Assembly: GCA_964455395.1 (NCBI GenBank)
Contig: CAYVWB010000010.1
Coordinates: 20,474-84,473 of the forward strand
Direction: 5' to 3'
DNA length: 64,000 nt
DNA from: CAYVWB01 sp964455395
GTDB lineage: Bacteria > Desulfobacterota > Desulfovibrionia > Desulfovibrionales > Desulfovibrionaceae
The position numbers and the translations under genes were made by a program. Positions 1-9,080 of this stretch are shown piece after piece. Each line of letters opens with the position of its first letter. The first letter of the stretch is position 1. The notes under the pieces were generated by a model. It did no database searches. It worked only from the letters and a program-made list of their open reading frames with translations, and had not been told where the DNA came from.

Positions 1-1361
1 ACGCCCCCCGGCTCTGTCGGGCCGCCTTGCGGCAGTGGACGGAACAATCGCTACGCCGCGCGGCGGAAGCGGCCCTGCGCGACGCCAACGAAGTCCTCGA
101 AGCCAGGGTGGCGGAGCGCACCCGCGAGCTTGAAACAGCCAACCGGGTGAAAGCACAGTTTCTTTCCAACATGAGCCACGAGCTGCGCACGCCTTTGACC
201 GGCATCCTCGGCGTGGCCGAGCTGCTCCAGGACACCACGCTGAGCCAGGAGCAGCGCGAGTATCTGGACCTCATCGAGCAAGCGGCGCGTCAGCTCAACG
301 CCAACGTCGACAATCTGTTGGAACTTTCCGCGGTGGAGTTCGACGCGCCGGTCATCGCCGCCAAACCCTTCCATCCCCGTCCGCTGCTGGAATCCATGGC
401 GTTGGCCGCGTCGGTCAAGGCCTCCAGCAAACAGCTCGCGTTCCGGTACGACCTGGCTGCGGATATCCCGCCCGTGCTGGTGGGGGACGCGCTGCGCATC
501 CGCCAGGCGCTGCTGCAGCTGTTGTTGAACGCCGTGGCTTTCACGCCCCAAGGCGGCGTGACCATGCGCGCGCATGTGGAGCCGGCGCATGGCGAAGCAA
601 CCGTGCGGCCCGGCGCCGCCGCTCTGTTCGTGGTGGCTGTGGAAGACACCGGCGTGGGCGTGCCTTCAGACAAGCTGGAAGCCATCTTCGAAAATTTCAC
701 CCTCGGCGAAGACTATATGGTGAAAGCGCACGGCGGCGCCGGCGTGGGGTTGTCCATCGCGCGCAAACTCGCCCGGCTCATGGGGGGCGAGGTGCTGGCG
801 CACAGCGTGGTCAACCAGGGCAGCGTCTTCACCCTCTCCGCGCAGGTCTCCGTGCCGGAAACAGCCGACGAAACCCCGCGCCATGTGGAGGATGAACAGG
901 CGGTGCGCAATCCTGCCGCCGCGCGACTCACAGGCTGCGCCGAGGCGCCGACGTCCATCCTTGTGGTGGAGGACGACGCCGTCATCCGCCGCGCCTTGCG
1001 CCGCGCGCTCGTGTCGCACGGCTACGTCACACAGGGTGTCCCCAACGGCCGCGACGCTCTGCGCAAGCTTGCGACGGACCGTTTCGATTGCGTGCTGATG
1101 GACTTGCAGATGCCTGTCATGGACGGCCTGGAAGCCACCCGCCGCATCCGCAGCGGCGAGGACCCCCGCATCGACGCGCGCATCCCCATCATCGCCATTT
1201 CAGCTTTCGCCCAGACGCAGGAGCGAACGCAGCTTCTGGCGCACGGTCTGGACGAACTGGCGTTCAAGCCGCTGCAGGGCCGGGCTCTGCTGGAACTCAT
1301 CCGGGACGTCCTGGAACGCCGCCGGCATACTCCACCCGGGGCCGGCGGGGACCTCGGCTGA
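1..1361 (+). CDS. Hybrid sensor histidine kinase/response regulator, 5' partial
   Basis: The frame is open to the left window edge, so the N-terminal sensor region is missing. Numbering from the TTG at 27, a short coiled coil leads into a HisKA domain with the H-box SNMSHELRTPL (His51). A HATPase follows with an N-box (Asn168), a G1 box DTGVGVP and a G2 box GGAGVGLS. A C-terminal receiver (about residues 309-435) has the acidic pair VEDD and phospho-acceptor Asp359 in LMDLQMP. The likely role is an autokinase that passes phosphate to its own receiver; no DNA-binding output is attached. The input signal cannot be told. The next gene starts 110 bases downstream and is not obviously related. Confidence 0.9.
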   Translation, partial: APRLCRAALRQWTEQSLRRAAEAALRDANEVLEARVAERTRELETANRVKAQFLSNMSHELRTPLTGILGVAELLQDTTLSQEQREYLDLIEQAARQLNANVDNLLELSAVEFDAPVIAAKPFHPRPLLESMALAASVKASSKQLAFRYDLAADIPPVLVGDALRIRQALLQLLLNAVAFTPQGGVTMRAHVEPAHGEATVRPGAAALFVVAVEDTGVGVPSDKLEAIFENFTLGEDYMVKAHGGAGVGLSIARKLARLMGGEVLAHSVVNQGSVFTLSAQVSVPETADETPRHVEDEQAVRNPAAARLTGCAEAPTSILVVEDDAVIRRALRRALVSHGYVTQGVPNGRDALRKLATDRFDCVLMDLQMPVMDGLEATRRIRSGEDPRIDARIPIIAISAFAQTQERTQLLAHGLDELAFKPLQGRALLELIRDVLERRRHTPPGAGGDLG

Positions 1362-1470
1362 GCTGTCCGTCGAGGGCGTCGGCGGAGCCATCACGGCGCT
1401 TTACAGCGGCAGCTCGCGAGGCTACCACTCTGAAGCGCCCCGCGCCATTGTCAGCTCAAAGGAGAAAGCC

Positions 1471-2664
1471 ATGTCCGTAATTGCAGAATCCGTCGCCGGG
1501 TATCTGGAAAAGTCTTCGTGGATCAGGAAAATGTTCGAGGCCGGCGCGGCCATGAAAGCCGAGCACGGGGAAGACGCCGTTTGCGACTTCAGTCTCGGCA
1601 ATCCGGACCTGCCGCCGCCCCCCCGTGTGGCCGAGGCGCTGCGAGAGCTGGCGGACATGGCGACCACGCCCTTCGCGTTCGGGTACATGCCCAACGCGGG
1701 GTATCCTTGGCTGCGGGAGAAACTCGCCGACCATCTGGCCGGGGAGCAGGGCGCCTCCATCGCAGCGGACGACATCGTCGTCACCTGCGGCGCCGCCGGC
1801 GGCCTGAACGCCGTCTTCAAGGCGGTGCTGAACCCCGGGGACGAAGTGCTCTGCCCCCGGCCTTATTTCGTGGAGTACGGCTTTTACGCGACCAACCACC
1901 AGGGCGTACTGACCACCGCCCCCGTGCGGGAGACGGATTTCGGCCTGGACGTGGCGGCCATGGCTGAAGCCATCACGCCGCGCACCCGCGTGGTGCTGGT
2001 GAATTCTCCAAACAACCCCACCGGCGCCATCTACGATGCGCAATCCCTGGCGGAGCTGGCGGCCCTGCTGGAGGAGAAGCGTCGGGAGCACGGTAGGCCC
2101 ATTTTCCTGGTTGCAGACGAGCCCTACCGCTTCCTCACCTATGACGACGCCACGGCGCCCCCACTGCTGGCGGCTTCGCCCTACGCCGTGCTGGTGAGCT
2201 CCTTCTCCAAGAATCTCGGCCTGGCCGGGGAACGCATCGGGTATGTCGCGCCCAACCCGGCCATGCCCGAAAAACAGACGTTCCTTGATGGCGTCATTCT
2301 CGCCAACCGCATCCTCGGTTTCGTCAACGCCCCCGCCGTGGGACAACGTCTCGTCCATGCGAGCCTCGGCGCGCAGGTGGACACCTCCCGCTACGCGCGC
2401 CGCCGCGACGCCATGGCCGCCGTGCTGGATGGCGCAGGGCTGCGTTTCGTTTCCCCCAAGGGCGGCTTCTATTTCTTCCCGCAGGTCCCGGAAGCCTTCG
2501 CCGGGGACGATGTCGCCTTCTGCAAGCGGCTCGCGGAGGAACGCATCCTCGCAGTGCCGGGCCGCGGGTTCGGCATGCCGGGGTACATCCGGCTCACCTT
2601 CTGCGTGCCTACCGAGGTCATCGAGCGGTCCGCCGCCGGCTTCGTCCGCGCCGTCGCGCCCTGA
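1471..2664 (+). CDS. Pyridoxal-phosphate-dependent class I/II aminotransferase
   Basis: A 397-residue fold-type I aminotransferase. The PLP Schiff-base lysine is Lys247 in SSFSKNLGLAGERIGY; the upstream NSPNNPTGA segment and VADEPYRF contain the Asn and Asp/Tyr that position the cofactor. ATG at 1471 follows a good ribosome-binding site (AAAGGAGA). Length and motifs fit the AspC/AspB-like group that moves amino groups between aspartate, alanine or aromatic amino acids and 2-oxo acids. Substrate specificity cannot be read from the sequence, and no biosynthetic neighbours help. Confidence 0.9.
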   Translation: MSVIAESVAGYLEKSSWIRKMFEAGAAMKAEHGEDAVCDFSLGNPDLPPPPRVAEALRELADMATTPFAFGYMPNAGYPWLREKLADHLAGEQGASIAADDIVVTCGAAGGLNAVFKAVLNPGDEVLCPRPYFVEYGFYATNHQGVLTTAPVRETDFGLDVAAMAEAITPRTRVVLVNSPNNPTGAIYDAQSLAELAALLEEKRREHGRPIFLVADEPYRFLTYDDATAPPLLAASPYAVLVSSFSKNLGLAGERIGYVAPNPAMPEKQTFLDGVILANRILGFVNAPAVGQRLVHASLGAQVDTSRYARRRDAMAAVLDGAGLRFVSPKGGFYFFPQVPEAFAGDDVAFCKRLAEERILAVPGRGFGMPGYIRLTFCVPTEVIERSAAGFVRAVAP

Positions 2665-2711
2665 TAGACGTTTGCAGCGTTGCGCTGCGTTCAGTGCAAG
2701 AGAAATACGCG

Positions 2712-3986
2712 ATGCTCCGTTTCGTCCACGCCGCCGACATCCACCTGGACAGCCCCCTGCGCGGTCTCGCCAATTATGACGGGGCCCCCGTGGAGGCCCT
2801 GCGCCACGCCACGCGGCGCGCTTTCGACAACCTCGTGCGCTTCGTCAAGCAGGAAGGCGTCCCCCTGCTGCTCATCAGCGGCGACCTTTACGACGGCGAC
2901 TGGAAGGACTTCAACACCGGCCTCTACTTCCACCGCGCCATGGTGGAGCTGGGCGCAGCCGGCGTACGCGTGGCGGTGCTCCGCGGCAATCATGACGCGG
3001 CCAACGCCATGACCGCCTCCCTGCCGCCGGCGGAGAACGTCTTCGTGCTGGACCACCGCGCGCCCCAGACCATCCGCTTCGAAGACCTCGGCGTCGCCGT
3101 GCACGGCCAGAGTTTCACTGCGCCCCGGGAGGAACGCAACCTTGCCGCCGACTATCCGACCGCCGCAGTCGGACTCTTCAACATCGGCATGCTGCACACC
3201 GCCATGAACGGCGCCGCCGGCCACGAACGCTACGCTCCCTGTCGCCTGGACGACCTGCTGTCCAAGGGCTACGACTACTGGGCGCTGGGGCATGTCCATG
3301 CGCACGAAGTGGTCCACGCCAGCCCCCCGGTGCTCTGGGCCGGATGCCTGCAAGGCCGCCACATCCGTGAATCGGGCGTCAAGGGCTGCGTCCTCGTGGA
3401 GGTGGAGCCCGGCGGCGGGTCGCCACGCTGGAGCCACGTCCCCATGGACGTCGCGCGGTGGCTGGAACTTGAGGTTGACATCTCCGGCGCGCGGACCCTG
3501 GACGAAGCCGTGGGCCGCTTCGCGGAAGCGCTTCAGACGACCCTCGACGAGATGGCGACCCCCTTGCTCGCCACCCGCGTACGCTTTGTCGGCAGCGCTC
3601 ACGCGCACGAGGAGTTGGCCACGGAGCCCACGGCCCTCGCTGCGTCCTTGCGCGCGGCGGCGCTCTCCACGGCCCGGGACTTCGCCGGCGAGGTCTGGGT
3701 GGAGAAAATTCGTGTGGACACCACGCCCGCCCTGGACTTGGAAGCCCTCGCCGCCAGCGCGACTCCCCGCGGGGACCTCCTCAGATTCATTGAGGAATGC
3801 ATCGAAGACGAAGCGCAGTTCGAGGCGCTGGGGCTGGACCTCACCGCGTTGAAAGGCAAGCTCCGCGCCGCCGGCGTGACGCCTCCCGACCTCGATGACC
3901 CGGCAGTGCGGCGGGAGAGCCTGCGCCAAGCGCGAGACCTCATTCTGCCGCAACTCGCACCCCTCGACGAAGAGGACGAGGACTGA
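2712..3986 (+). CDS. SbcD/YhaO-like metallophosphoesterase, DNA repair exonuclease
   Basis: Calcineurin-like phosphoesterase of the Mre11/SbcD type: AADIHLDSPL, SGDLYDGDW and GNHDA supply the di-metal ligands, and GHVHAHEV is the downstream His motif. An in-frame GTG lies at 2694, but the ATG at 2712 (MLRFVHAADIH) begins right at the first strand of the fold and follows AAGAGA. The C-terminal third (RFIEECIEDEAQ region) resembles the YhaO partner-binding part. The stop is four bases before the ATPase gene, so the two are one operon and probably one nuclease-ATPase complex acting on DNA ends. The exact substrate is unproven. Confidence 0.88.
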   Translation: MLRFVHAADIHLDSPLRGLANYDGAPVEALRHATRRAFDNLVRFVKQEGVPLLLISGDLYDGDWKDFNTGLYFHRAMVELGAAGVRVAVLRGNHDAANAMTASLPPAENVFVLDHRAPQTIRFEDLGVAVHGQSFTAPREERNLAADYPTAAVGLFNIGMLHTAMNGAAGHERYAPCRLDDLLSKGYDYWALGHVHAHEVVHASPPVLWAGCLQGRHIRESGVKGCVLVEVEPGGGSPRWSHVPMDVARWLELEVDISGARTLDEAVGRFAEALQTTLDEMATPLLATRVRFVGSAHAHEELATEPTALAASLRAAALSTARDFAGEVWVEKIRVDTTPALDLEALAASATPRGDLLRFIEECIEDEAQFEALGLDLTALKGKLRAAGVTPPDLDDPAVRRESLRQARDLILPQLAPLDEEDED

Positions 3987-3990
3987 GCCC

Positions 3991-6900
3991 ATGCGCATCC
4001 GTCGTTTCGAGCTGCGCGCTTACGGACCCTTCACCGGCGCGGAACTGGACTTCGGGCCCGGCCCCCACGGCTTCACTCTGGTCTACGGTCCCAACGAGGC
4101 CGGCAAAAGCACCGCCTTGCGCGCCATCCGTCGCTATTTCTACGGCATCCCCGTGCGCATCAACGAGGATATCCAGCGGCACCCCAAGCAACAGCTGGAG
4201 CTGGCGGCGGAACTGGAGCTCGGCGACGGCGGAAGGCTCCTCGCCAGCCGTCACAAACGCAAGAAGAACTACCTGCTCGACAGCGGGGGCGAGCCCATCG
4301 ATGACGCGTGGTGGAACGTCAATGTTTTGAACCGACTGGATAAATCCGCTTTTCAACGCCTCTTCGGCATCGACCACGAGAGCCTCCGCGACGGCCGCGC
4401 CGCCTTGGAGAGCGGGCTGGGGCAAGCCCTCATGGCCGCCGCGGGGGGCGTGGCCGGATTGCGCAACGTCATGGCCTCGCTGGAGGAAGAAGCCGGCGAA
4501 TTGTTCAAACCACGAGGCCGCAAGCTGGTCATCCCGGAACTCGTCGGCGAAATCGTTGCACTGAACAAGGAGGTGGACCGACTCGCCGCCAAGCCAGCCC
4601 ACTACGAAGAACTGCGCGAGCACGCAGCTGAATGCGAACGCCGCAAGCGGCGCGCTGAAGCCCGGCAACGTGAGCTCGCCGCGGAAGAGAGCCTTCTGGA
4701 TCGCAGGAAACAGGCGCGCCAGCGCGCTCGGGAGCGACTGGAGATTCGGGAACGCCTCGACGCTTTCGAGAACATTCCGAATCTGCCTGCCGCCTTCGAC
4801 AGCGAATACGTCCAAGCCGCGGAGGGAGCGCGTCACGCCGAATCGACCTCAGCCAAGCTTCAGACACGGCTCGAATGGCTGCGTGCGGAGCTCGACCGCC
4901 TGCAGCCGGACCGGACCATCCTGGAGGCCGCGCCCCTGGTGGACGGCCTCGCCGAACGCCGTTTGGTGCGCGCCGCAAGGCAGGAGGAACAAGAGGAACT
5001 GGAGCAGGAACGCCGGGACCTGGAGGCCAGGCGATGCGCCATCCTCCAGACCCTGGACCGTGCGGACACCTTGGAGCAAAGCCTCGCGTGGACTCTCCCC
5101 CGCGCACGCAAGGACGCGGTCTGGGGACTCGTCAGCGAACGCCAGGCCGCCGAGGAAACCTTGCGGCAGACCCAGGCAGCGTGGCGCGAAGCCGAGGCTG
5201 AACATCGAGGGCTCGCTCGGCGGCTGGAGGAAACGCCCCTTGCAAGCGATGTGGAGACGCTGGACCGTCTGGAACTCGCCGTGCGCGCCGCCGCGGAAAC
5301 TCCCGCACTGTGCGAACGCCTGGAGGAAGCCGCCGCCGAACACGCGAGACTGGCCCGTCACGTGGAGGCGGCGTTGCGCGGCCTTGCGCCGTGGCGAGGC
5401 GACGCCGCGACGCTGGAGGCCGTATCGTTTCCGCTGGAGTCCACCGTTTCCCGCACGGGGGAGGCCCTGCATCGCGCCGAAACGCGGCTCGACGCCGCCC
5501 GGGACGAGGTCCATCGCCTGCAGACGCACCTGGATGAACGACGGCGCGAGATCCATCAAATAGAAACAGAGGTCTCGGGAGTCCTCAAGAAAAGCGAGGC
5601 GGACGCAGACTCGAGCAGTCTGCCGGACGCCACAACCCTCCAGACGGCCCGTGCGCTCCGCGACGAAGGGTGGGGGCTTCTGCGTGACCAGTGGACCGGG
5701 GTCTCTGCAGCCGGGAACAAGGACGCCATCCATCGGTTTCTCCATCATTTTCCGGCGCACAGAACGCTGGAGGACGCCTACGCCGCGGCGGTGCGTCAAG
5801 CCGACGGCGTGGCAGACGCCATGTTCCATCACGCCGAACGCATCGCCAGACGGGAGCAAGCCCGCCGCGAAGCCCAGGCGCTGGAGACGGCGCTCGCCGA
5901 CGCGGAGAGGCTCCGGGACGAAGCGCGCAGCGACCGCGAAACGGCTGCCGCCGCGTGGGGGGAGCTTTGGCGAGCGGTGCTGGAGGATCCGCCCTCGCCG
6001 GCGGAAATGCGCGAGTGGCGGAGCAACGCAGAACGCGCTCGGGAACAGATCCTCGCCCTGCGCGACGTGGAGGCGCGCCGCACCCGGATGCAGGAGCGCG
6101 CGGACTCGCTCTTCAAGGATCTCCGAGAGACCCTCTCCGCATATGCTGCCGTGCAGGCGGGTGCGAATCCCGACGCGCCGGAGCGCTTGGAGCCTTCGGA
6201 GTCGCCCGACGCCCTGCGGCGGTTGCGCGCGCATGCCGAGCAGGTGGCGGCGGAGGGACGCGAGCAGGCCAATCGGCGCGTCCGCCTTCGTGAACAGCTC
6301 GCCGCCGTCGCCCGACAGGTCCACACCGCGGAAGAGCGGCGCGTCGCCGCCGAAGCCCGCATGGCGACATGGCGCGAGGCGTGGTTGGCGCAGGTGACGC
6401 CGCTGGGGTTCACCCGGGAGAGCGCCGAAGCAGACGACGCGCCCCAACGCGTCACGGCTTTTCTGGGGGCCATGAGCGAGGCTGCTTCCCTGGCGCAGCG
6501 CGTGACGGAACTCGGTCGCAGGTTGGAGGATATTCGGACGGAACAGACGGTTTTCGCCCAGGAAACCCGGCGACTGGCGGCGCGTGTGGCCCCCGACCTG
6601 ACGCCCGAAGACGGCGAGGGCATGCGGGCCGAGGACCTGGCTCGCGCCCTGGCCGAACGCCTGGATCGCGCCCGCAAGGACGAGACGACGCGCGAAGCAA
6701 GGCGGAAAGAGCTGGCCGAGGTCCGCGCCGAAGCCGCCGAAGCCGCCGCCGCCCTGGAAACGGCGCGAAACCGACTGCTGATCTTGGCCAAGCGCATGGG
6801 CGTGGAGCCGGAGCAGGCGCCGGAGCGTCTGGAGCGCATCGCCTTGAAGCGTGAACTCTTCAGCACGCTGGAAAATCTGGAGTCCGAGTTGCGCGGTTTC

Positions 6901-7632
6901 GCCCAGGGCGATCCCCTGGAGACCTTCGCCAATGATGCTCTGGCGCACGATCCTGACGAGCTGGCTGCGCGTCGCGCCGAGGTCCGCAGGGAGCTCGCCC
7001 TCTGTGAAGAGTCCCGCGATCGGCACCAGGCAGAGCTCACCACCGCCCGCAACGAGCTTGAGGCCATGGACGGCGAGTCCAGAGCGGCTCTTGTCCGGGA
7101 GCAGGCTGCGCAAAAGGCCTCCGCCCTCCAGGGGCATGTGGAGCGCTACGTCGTGCTTTCGCTGGCGGGCAGGCTCGTGGCTCGGGAGATAGAGCGCTAC
7201 CGCAAGGCCAATCAGGACCCCGTGCTGCAGTCAGCCAGTCAGTATTTCGCCGCCATGACCGCAGGCCGGTATCTGCGTGTTGACGCGGATTACGACGAGA
7301 ATGGCGACGCCGTGCTCGCAGCCGTGCGGCGGGAGGGCGAAACGGCGTCTCGGCTGGGCGTCTCCCAGCTGAGCGACGGGACGCGGGATCAGCTCTTCCT
7401 CGCCATGCGCTGCGGCGGTCTGGAGCGGTATCTTGAGAACAACGCGCCCCACCCCTTCATCGTCGACGACATCCTCGTGCATTTCGACGATGCGCGCAGC
7501 AAGGCCGCGTTGAAGGCCTTGGGCCAGCTGGCGTCGCGTACACAGGTTATTTTCTTCACCCACCACGAGCACCTCGTGGCGCTGGCCGAGGCCGCGGCGC
7601 CGACGTTCCTGCGTGTGGTGCGTCTGGAATAA
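3991..7632 (+). CDS. YhaN/SbcC-like AAA ATPase with long coiled coils
   Basis: A 1213-residue SMC/Rad50-type ATPase. Walker A is GPNEAGKS at residues 33-40. The middle of about 900 residues is Glu/Arg/Ala-rich and heptad-like, typical of coiled-coil arms. The C-terminus has the ABC signature region LSDGTRDQ, Walker B PFIVDDILVHFDD and the H-loop FFTHHEH. The start at 3991 (MRIRRFELRAYGPF) is chosen because it opens the conserved N-terminal strand; the frame stays open upstream to 3895 only because it overlaps the previous gene. It presumably powers the YhaO-like nuclease. No zinc-hook CxxC was noticed, which fits the YhaN branch better than Rad50. Confidence 0.88.
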   Translation: MRIRRFELRAYGPFTGAELDFGPGPHGFTLVYGPNEAGKSTALRAIRRYFYGIPVRINEDIQRHPKQQLELAAELELGDGGRLLASRHKRKKNYLLDSGGEPIDDAWWNVNVLNRLDKSAFQRLFGIDHESLRDGRAALESGLGQALMAAAGGVAGLRNVMASLEEEAGELFKPRGRKLVIPELVGEIVALNKEVDRLAAKPAHYEELREHAAECERRKRRAEARQRELAAEESLLDRRKQARQRARERLEIRERLDAFENIPNLPAAFDSEYVQAAEGARHAESTSAKLQTRLEWLRAELDRLQPDRTILEAAPLVDGLAERRLVRAARQEEQEELEQERRDLEARRCAILQTLDRADTLEQSLAWTLPRARKDAVWGLVSERQAAEETLRQTQAAWREAEAEHRGLARRLEETPLASDVETLDRLELAVRAAAETPALCERLEEAAAEHARLARHVEAALRGLAPWRGDAATLEAVSFPLESTVSRTGEALHRAETRLDAARDEVHRLQTHLDERRREIHQIETEVSGVLKKSEADADSSSLPDATTLQTARALRDEGWGLLRDQWTGVSAAGNKDAIHRFLHHFPAHRTLEDAYAAAVRQADGVADAMFHHAERIARREQARREAQALETALADAERLRDEARSDRETAAAAWGELWRAVLEDPPSPAEMREWRSNAERAREQILALRDVEARRTRMQERADSLFKDLRETLSAYAAVQAGANPDAPERLEPSESPDALRRLRAHAEQVAAEGREQANRRVRLREQLAAVARQVHTAEERRVAAEARMATWREAWLAQVTPLGFTRESAEADDAPQRVTAFLGAMSEAASLAQRVTELGRRLEDIRTEQTVFAQETRRLAARVAPDLTPEDGEGMRAEDLARALAERLDRARKDETTREARRKELAEVRAEAAEAAAALETARNRLLILAKRMGVEPEQAPERLERIALKRELFSTLENLESELRGFAQGDPLETFANDALAHDPDELAARRAEVRRELALCEESRDRHQAELTTARNELEAMDGESRAALVREQAAQKASALQGHVERYVVLSLAGRLVAREIERYRKANQDPVLQSASQYFAAMTAGRYLRVDADYDENGDAVLAAVRREGETASRLGVSQLSDGTRDQLFLAMRCGGLERYLENNAPHPFIVDDILVHFDDARSKAALKALGQLASRTQVIFFTHHEHLVALAEAAAPTFLRVVRLE

Positions 7633-7658
7633 AAAAACCGACAGGATGATCCTGTCGG
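7631..7658 (-). terminator. Rho-independent terminator of candidate RNA A
   Basis: On the minus strand a 10-bp perfect stem (CCGACAGGAT/ATCCTGTCGG) is followed by seven T. It overlaps the end of the yhaN-like gene and may also slow plus-strand transcription, but the T-run lies on the minus strand. Confidence 0.75.
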
Positions 7659-7841
7659 CGGCGGGGGGGAAATCTTCACGCGGGCTGGGATAACCAGCTG
7701 TCTCGAAATCTGTATTCGAGCGGGGATGCGTGTATCAGCGTCTCCCGAAGCGCTTTTTCGCGCTGTTATGGGGAATCGGCTCCATATTTTTCCTGCATCC
7801 TCCGTTGCGTGGTTCTCGAAAACAGCCACTCATCGTCTGTT
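7631..7841 (-). ncRNA. Candidate small RNA, copy A of a tandem pair
   Basis: Minus-strand unit with a promoter-like element upstream (7848-7875) and the terminator at 7631-7658, giving a transcript of about 210 nt. Compared with copy B it shares CGAGCGGGGATGCG (7717-7730), TGG-R-ATAACCAGC (7686-7698) and the blocks around CCTCCGT and TATGGGG. Local hairpins CTCG/CGAG and GCTGG/CCAGC are kept in both. No convincing ribosome-binding site plus ORF is present. The RNA family is not recognised. Confidence 0.4.
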
Positions 7842-7847
7842 ACTTCT

Positions 7848-7875
7848 ATATTAAGCACGCTGCGGATGGTGTCCA
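7848..7875 (-). promoter_or_regulatory. Candidate sigma-70-type promoter of RNA A
   Basis: Minus strand TGGACA (7870-7875), 16-base spacer, TAATAT (7848-7853). The same TGGACA with the same spacer length occurs at the 5' edge of copy B. Confidence 0.4.
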
Positions 7876-7953
7876 GTCCCTCATGATGACTTTTTGCAGT
7901 TCTCTGCTTCCTGTGCGCAGTGCGAAGCAGGCTGCGTGCTTCGTCATTCAGAC

Positions 7954-7985
7954 AAAAAAATACCGTGAGGGTTGCAACCTCACGG
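7954..7985 (-). terminator. Rho-independent terminator of candidate RNA B
   Basis: Minus strand CCGTGAGG/CCTCACGG stem with a 7-base loop, then TA and seven T. The stem sequence differs from that of copy A while the hairpin plus T-run architecture is kept. Confidence 0.75.
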
Positions 7986-8161
7986 CCAGGGGAACTTGAA
8001 CTGCGCGCGGTCTGGAATAACCAGCGCTCTCGTGTTGCTCATTACGAGCGGGGATGCGCGCCTTGTCTGTGTCCCATGCGCCTCGTCGCGCGTTGTATGG
8101 GGTCATGTCGCATTAGTAGGCTCGTCCCTCCGTCGCGGTTCAGATACCTTTCCTCTGCCTC
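7954..8161 (-). ncRNA. Candidate small RNA, copy B of a tandem pair
   Basis: Second copy of the unit, offset from copy A by about 320-330 bases. It shares CGAGCGGGGATGCG (8045-8058), TGGAATAACCAGC (8013-8025), CCTCCGTCGCGG and GTATGGGG with copy A, in the same order. A 41-codon frame starting at the ATG at 8165-8167 lies across it, but that ATG sits upstream of the predicted transcript start and has no Shine-Dalgarno sequence, so an RNA role is preferred. Confidence 0.4.
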
Positions 8162-8167
8162 ACTCAT

Positions 8168-8195
8168 GAAGTAACCATCACTGCGGCGTTGTCCA
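8168..8195 (-). promoter_or_regulatory. Candidate promoter of RNA B
   Basis: Minus strand TGGACA (8190-8195), 16-base spacer, TACTTC (8168-8173). The -10 is poor, so copy B may be weaker than copy A or need an activator. Confidence 0.3.
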
Positions 8196-8238
8196 GAGGC
8201 GTCGGGCGAATTTGATGGAACCATGCGTCGGCGATGAA

Positions 8239-8263
8239 GGGGCGCGGCCCTGTGGCGCGCCCC
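8239..8263 (-). terminator. Hairpin downstream of the AhpD-like gene
   Basis: Perfect 8-bp stem GGGGCGCG/CGCGCCCC with a 9-base loop, followed on the minus strand by TTCATC rather than a full T-run. A possible weak terminator separating the AhpD-like gene from the RNA units. Confidence 0.4.
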
Positions 8264-8316
8264 TGTGGCTGCGTGTGGGCGCTTGTGGGGACTGCAGAGT
8301 GCGGGCGGCGACGGCG

Positions 8317-8847
8317 CTAGCCGCAGGATTTTGTCCCGGCGAAGGCTTTCCACAGCACCGAGCTGGAGAGGAAGGAAGACGCGTGGAAGGCCGCATCGAA
8401 GACGTCTGCGTCGGTCCAGCCGTGGCCGCGCAGTGTGTCAACATCCGCAGCGGAGACAGCTTCGGGGTCTTCCAGCATCGAGAGGATGAAGAGGAAGAGC
8501 GCTTTGCGAGCGTCGTCCATCTCCACGGCTTCGGGGGTTTCGCGCAAGGCGCGGAGGTCGTCTTCCGTCATCATGGCGGCGGCCTGCAGGATGGAGCCGT
8601 TGAAGTCGTAGCAGAACTGGTAGCCGTAGCGGTGGGCCAGCACGTAGCGGGTCATGGCGAGAAGCTCCATGTCCAGCCGCGGATGGGCCATGAAGTACTG
8701 CATCAGCGAGGCCTGTCGGGACAGGATTTCCGGGGAGGCGGAGAAGAGGACCATGGGGTCCGGCACGGGGACGGCCGGGGGGAGCACGGCGTAGGCGTCG
8801 GCGATCTTGCCTTCTGCTTCATCTGGCGGGGTGTGGTTCAAGAGCAT
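8317..8847 (-). CDS. Carboxymuconolactone decarboxylase/AhpD-fold protein
   Basis: A 176-residue all-helical protein with the layout of the CMD/AhpD family: an N-terminal PDPMVLFSASPEIL segment, then a helix pair around HRYGYQFCYDFN. The usual peroxidatic CxxC plus His (CxxCxxxH) is reduced to one Cys with Asp three residues on; another Cys is at the penultimate position. Redox activity as in AhpD is therefore doubtful. ATG at 8847 follows AAGGAG at good spacing; the frame extends further upstream only without a ribosome-binding site. It is monocistronic, divergent from the GAPDH gene. Confidence 0.75.
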   Translation of the reverse strand: MLLNHTPPDEAEGKIADAYAVLPPAVPVPDPMVLFSASPEILSRQASLMQYFMAHPRLDMELLAMTRYVLAHRYGYQFCYDFNGSILQAAAMMTEDDLRALRETPEAVEMDDARKALFLFILSMLEDPEAVSAADVDTLRGHGWTDADVFDAAFHASSFLSSSVLWKAFAGTKSCG

Positions 8848-8986
8848 GGGGGCTCCTTGTGAGGGTCGGTGTTGAAGGGCGATTTCCTTCCCTAGCCTCT
8901 CGTGAGGAGGGAGGCAAGAGCGGCGCCTGACCGATTTCTCCTCCCTGCGAAGACGCTGCGCGCCATGGCGTTGCGGATGGCGGACG

Positions 8987-8995
8987 TGGTAGAAT
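8987..8995 (+). promoter_or_regulatory. Extended -10 promoter element for the GAPDH gene
   Basis: TGGTAGAAT matches an extended -10 (TGnTATAAT) about 85 bases before the start codon. No good -35 is visible at normal spacing. Confidence 0.35.
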
Positions 8996-9080
8996 GACCG
9001 ATGCCGACACCGGCGTTTCCTGCAGACCATCAACCGCCACGACCGCCGCTCGCAGCGCTGTCGGGCGAGGGAGGAACCCC

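Noticed and set aside
8042..8167. 41-codon minus-strand frame starting MSEAEERYLNR
   Set aside because: No ribosome-binding site, the start is upstream of the predicted transcript start, and the equivalent copy A frame is not conserved as protein.
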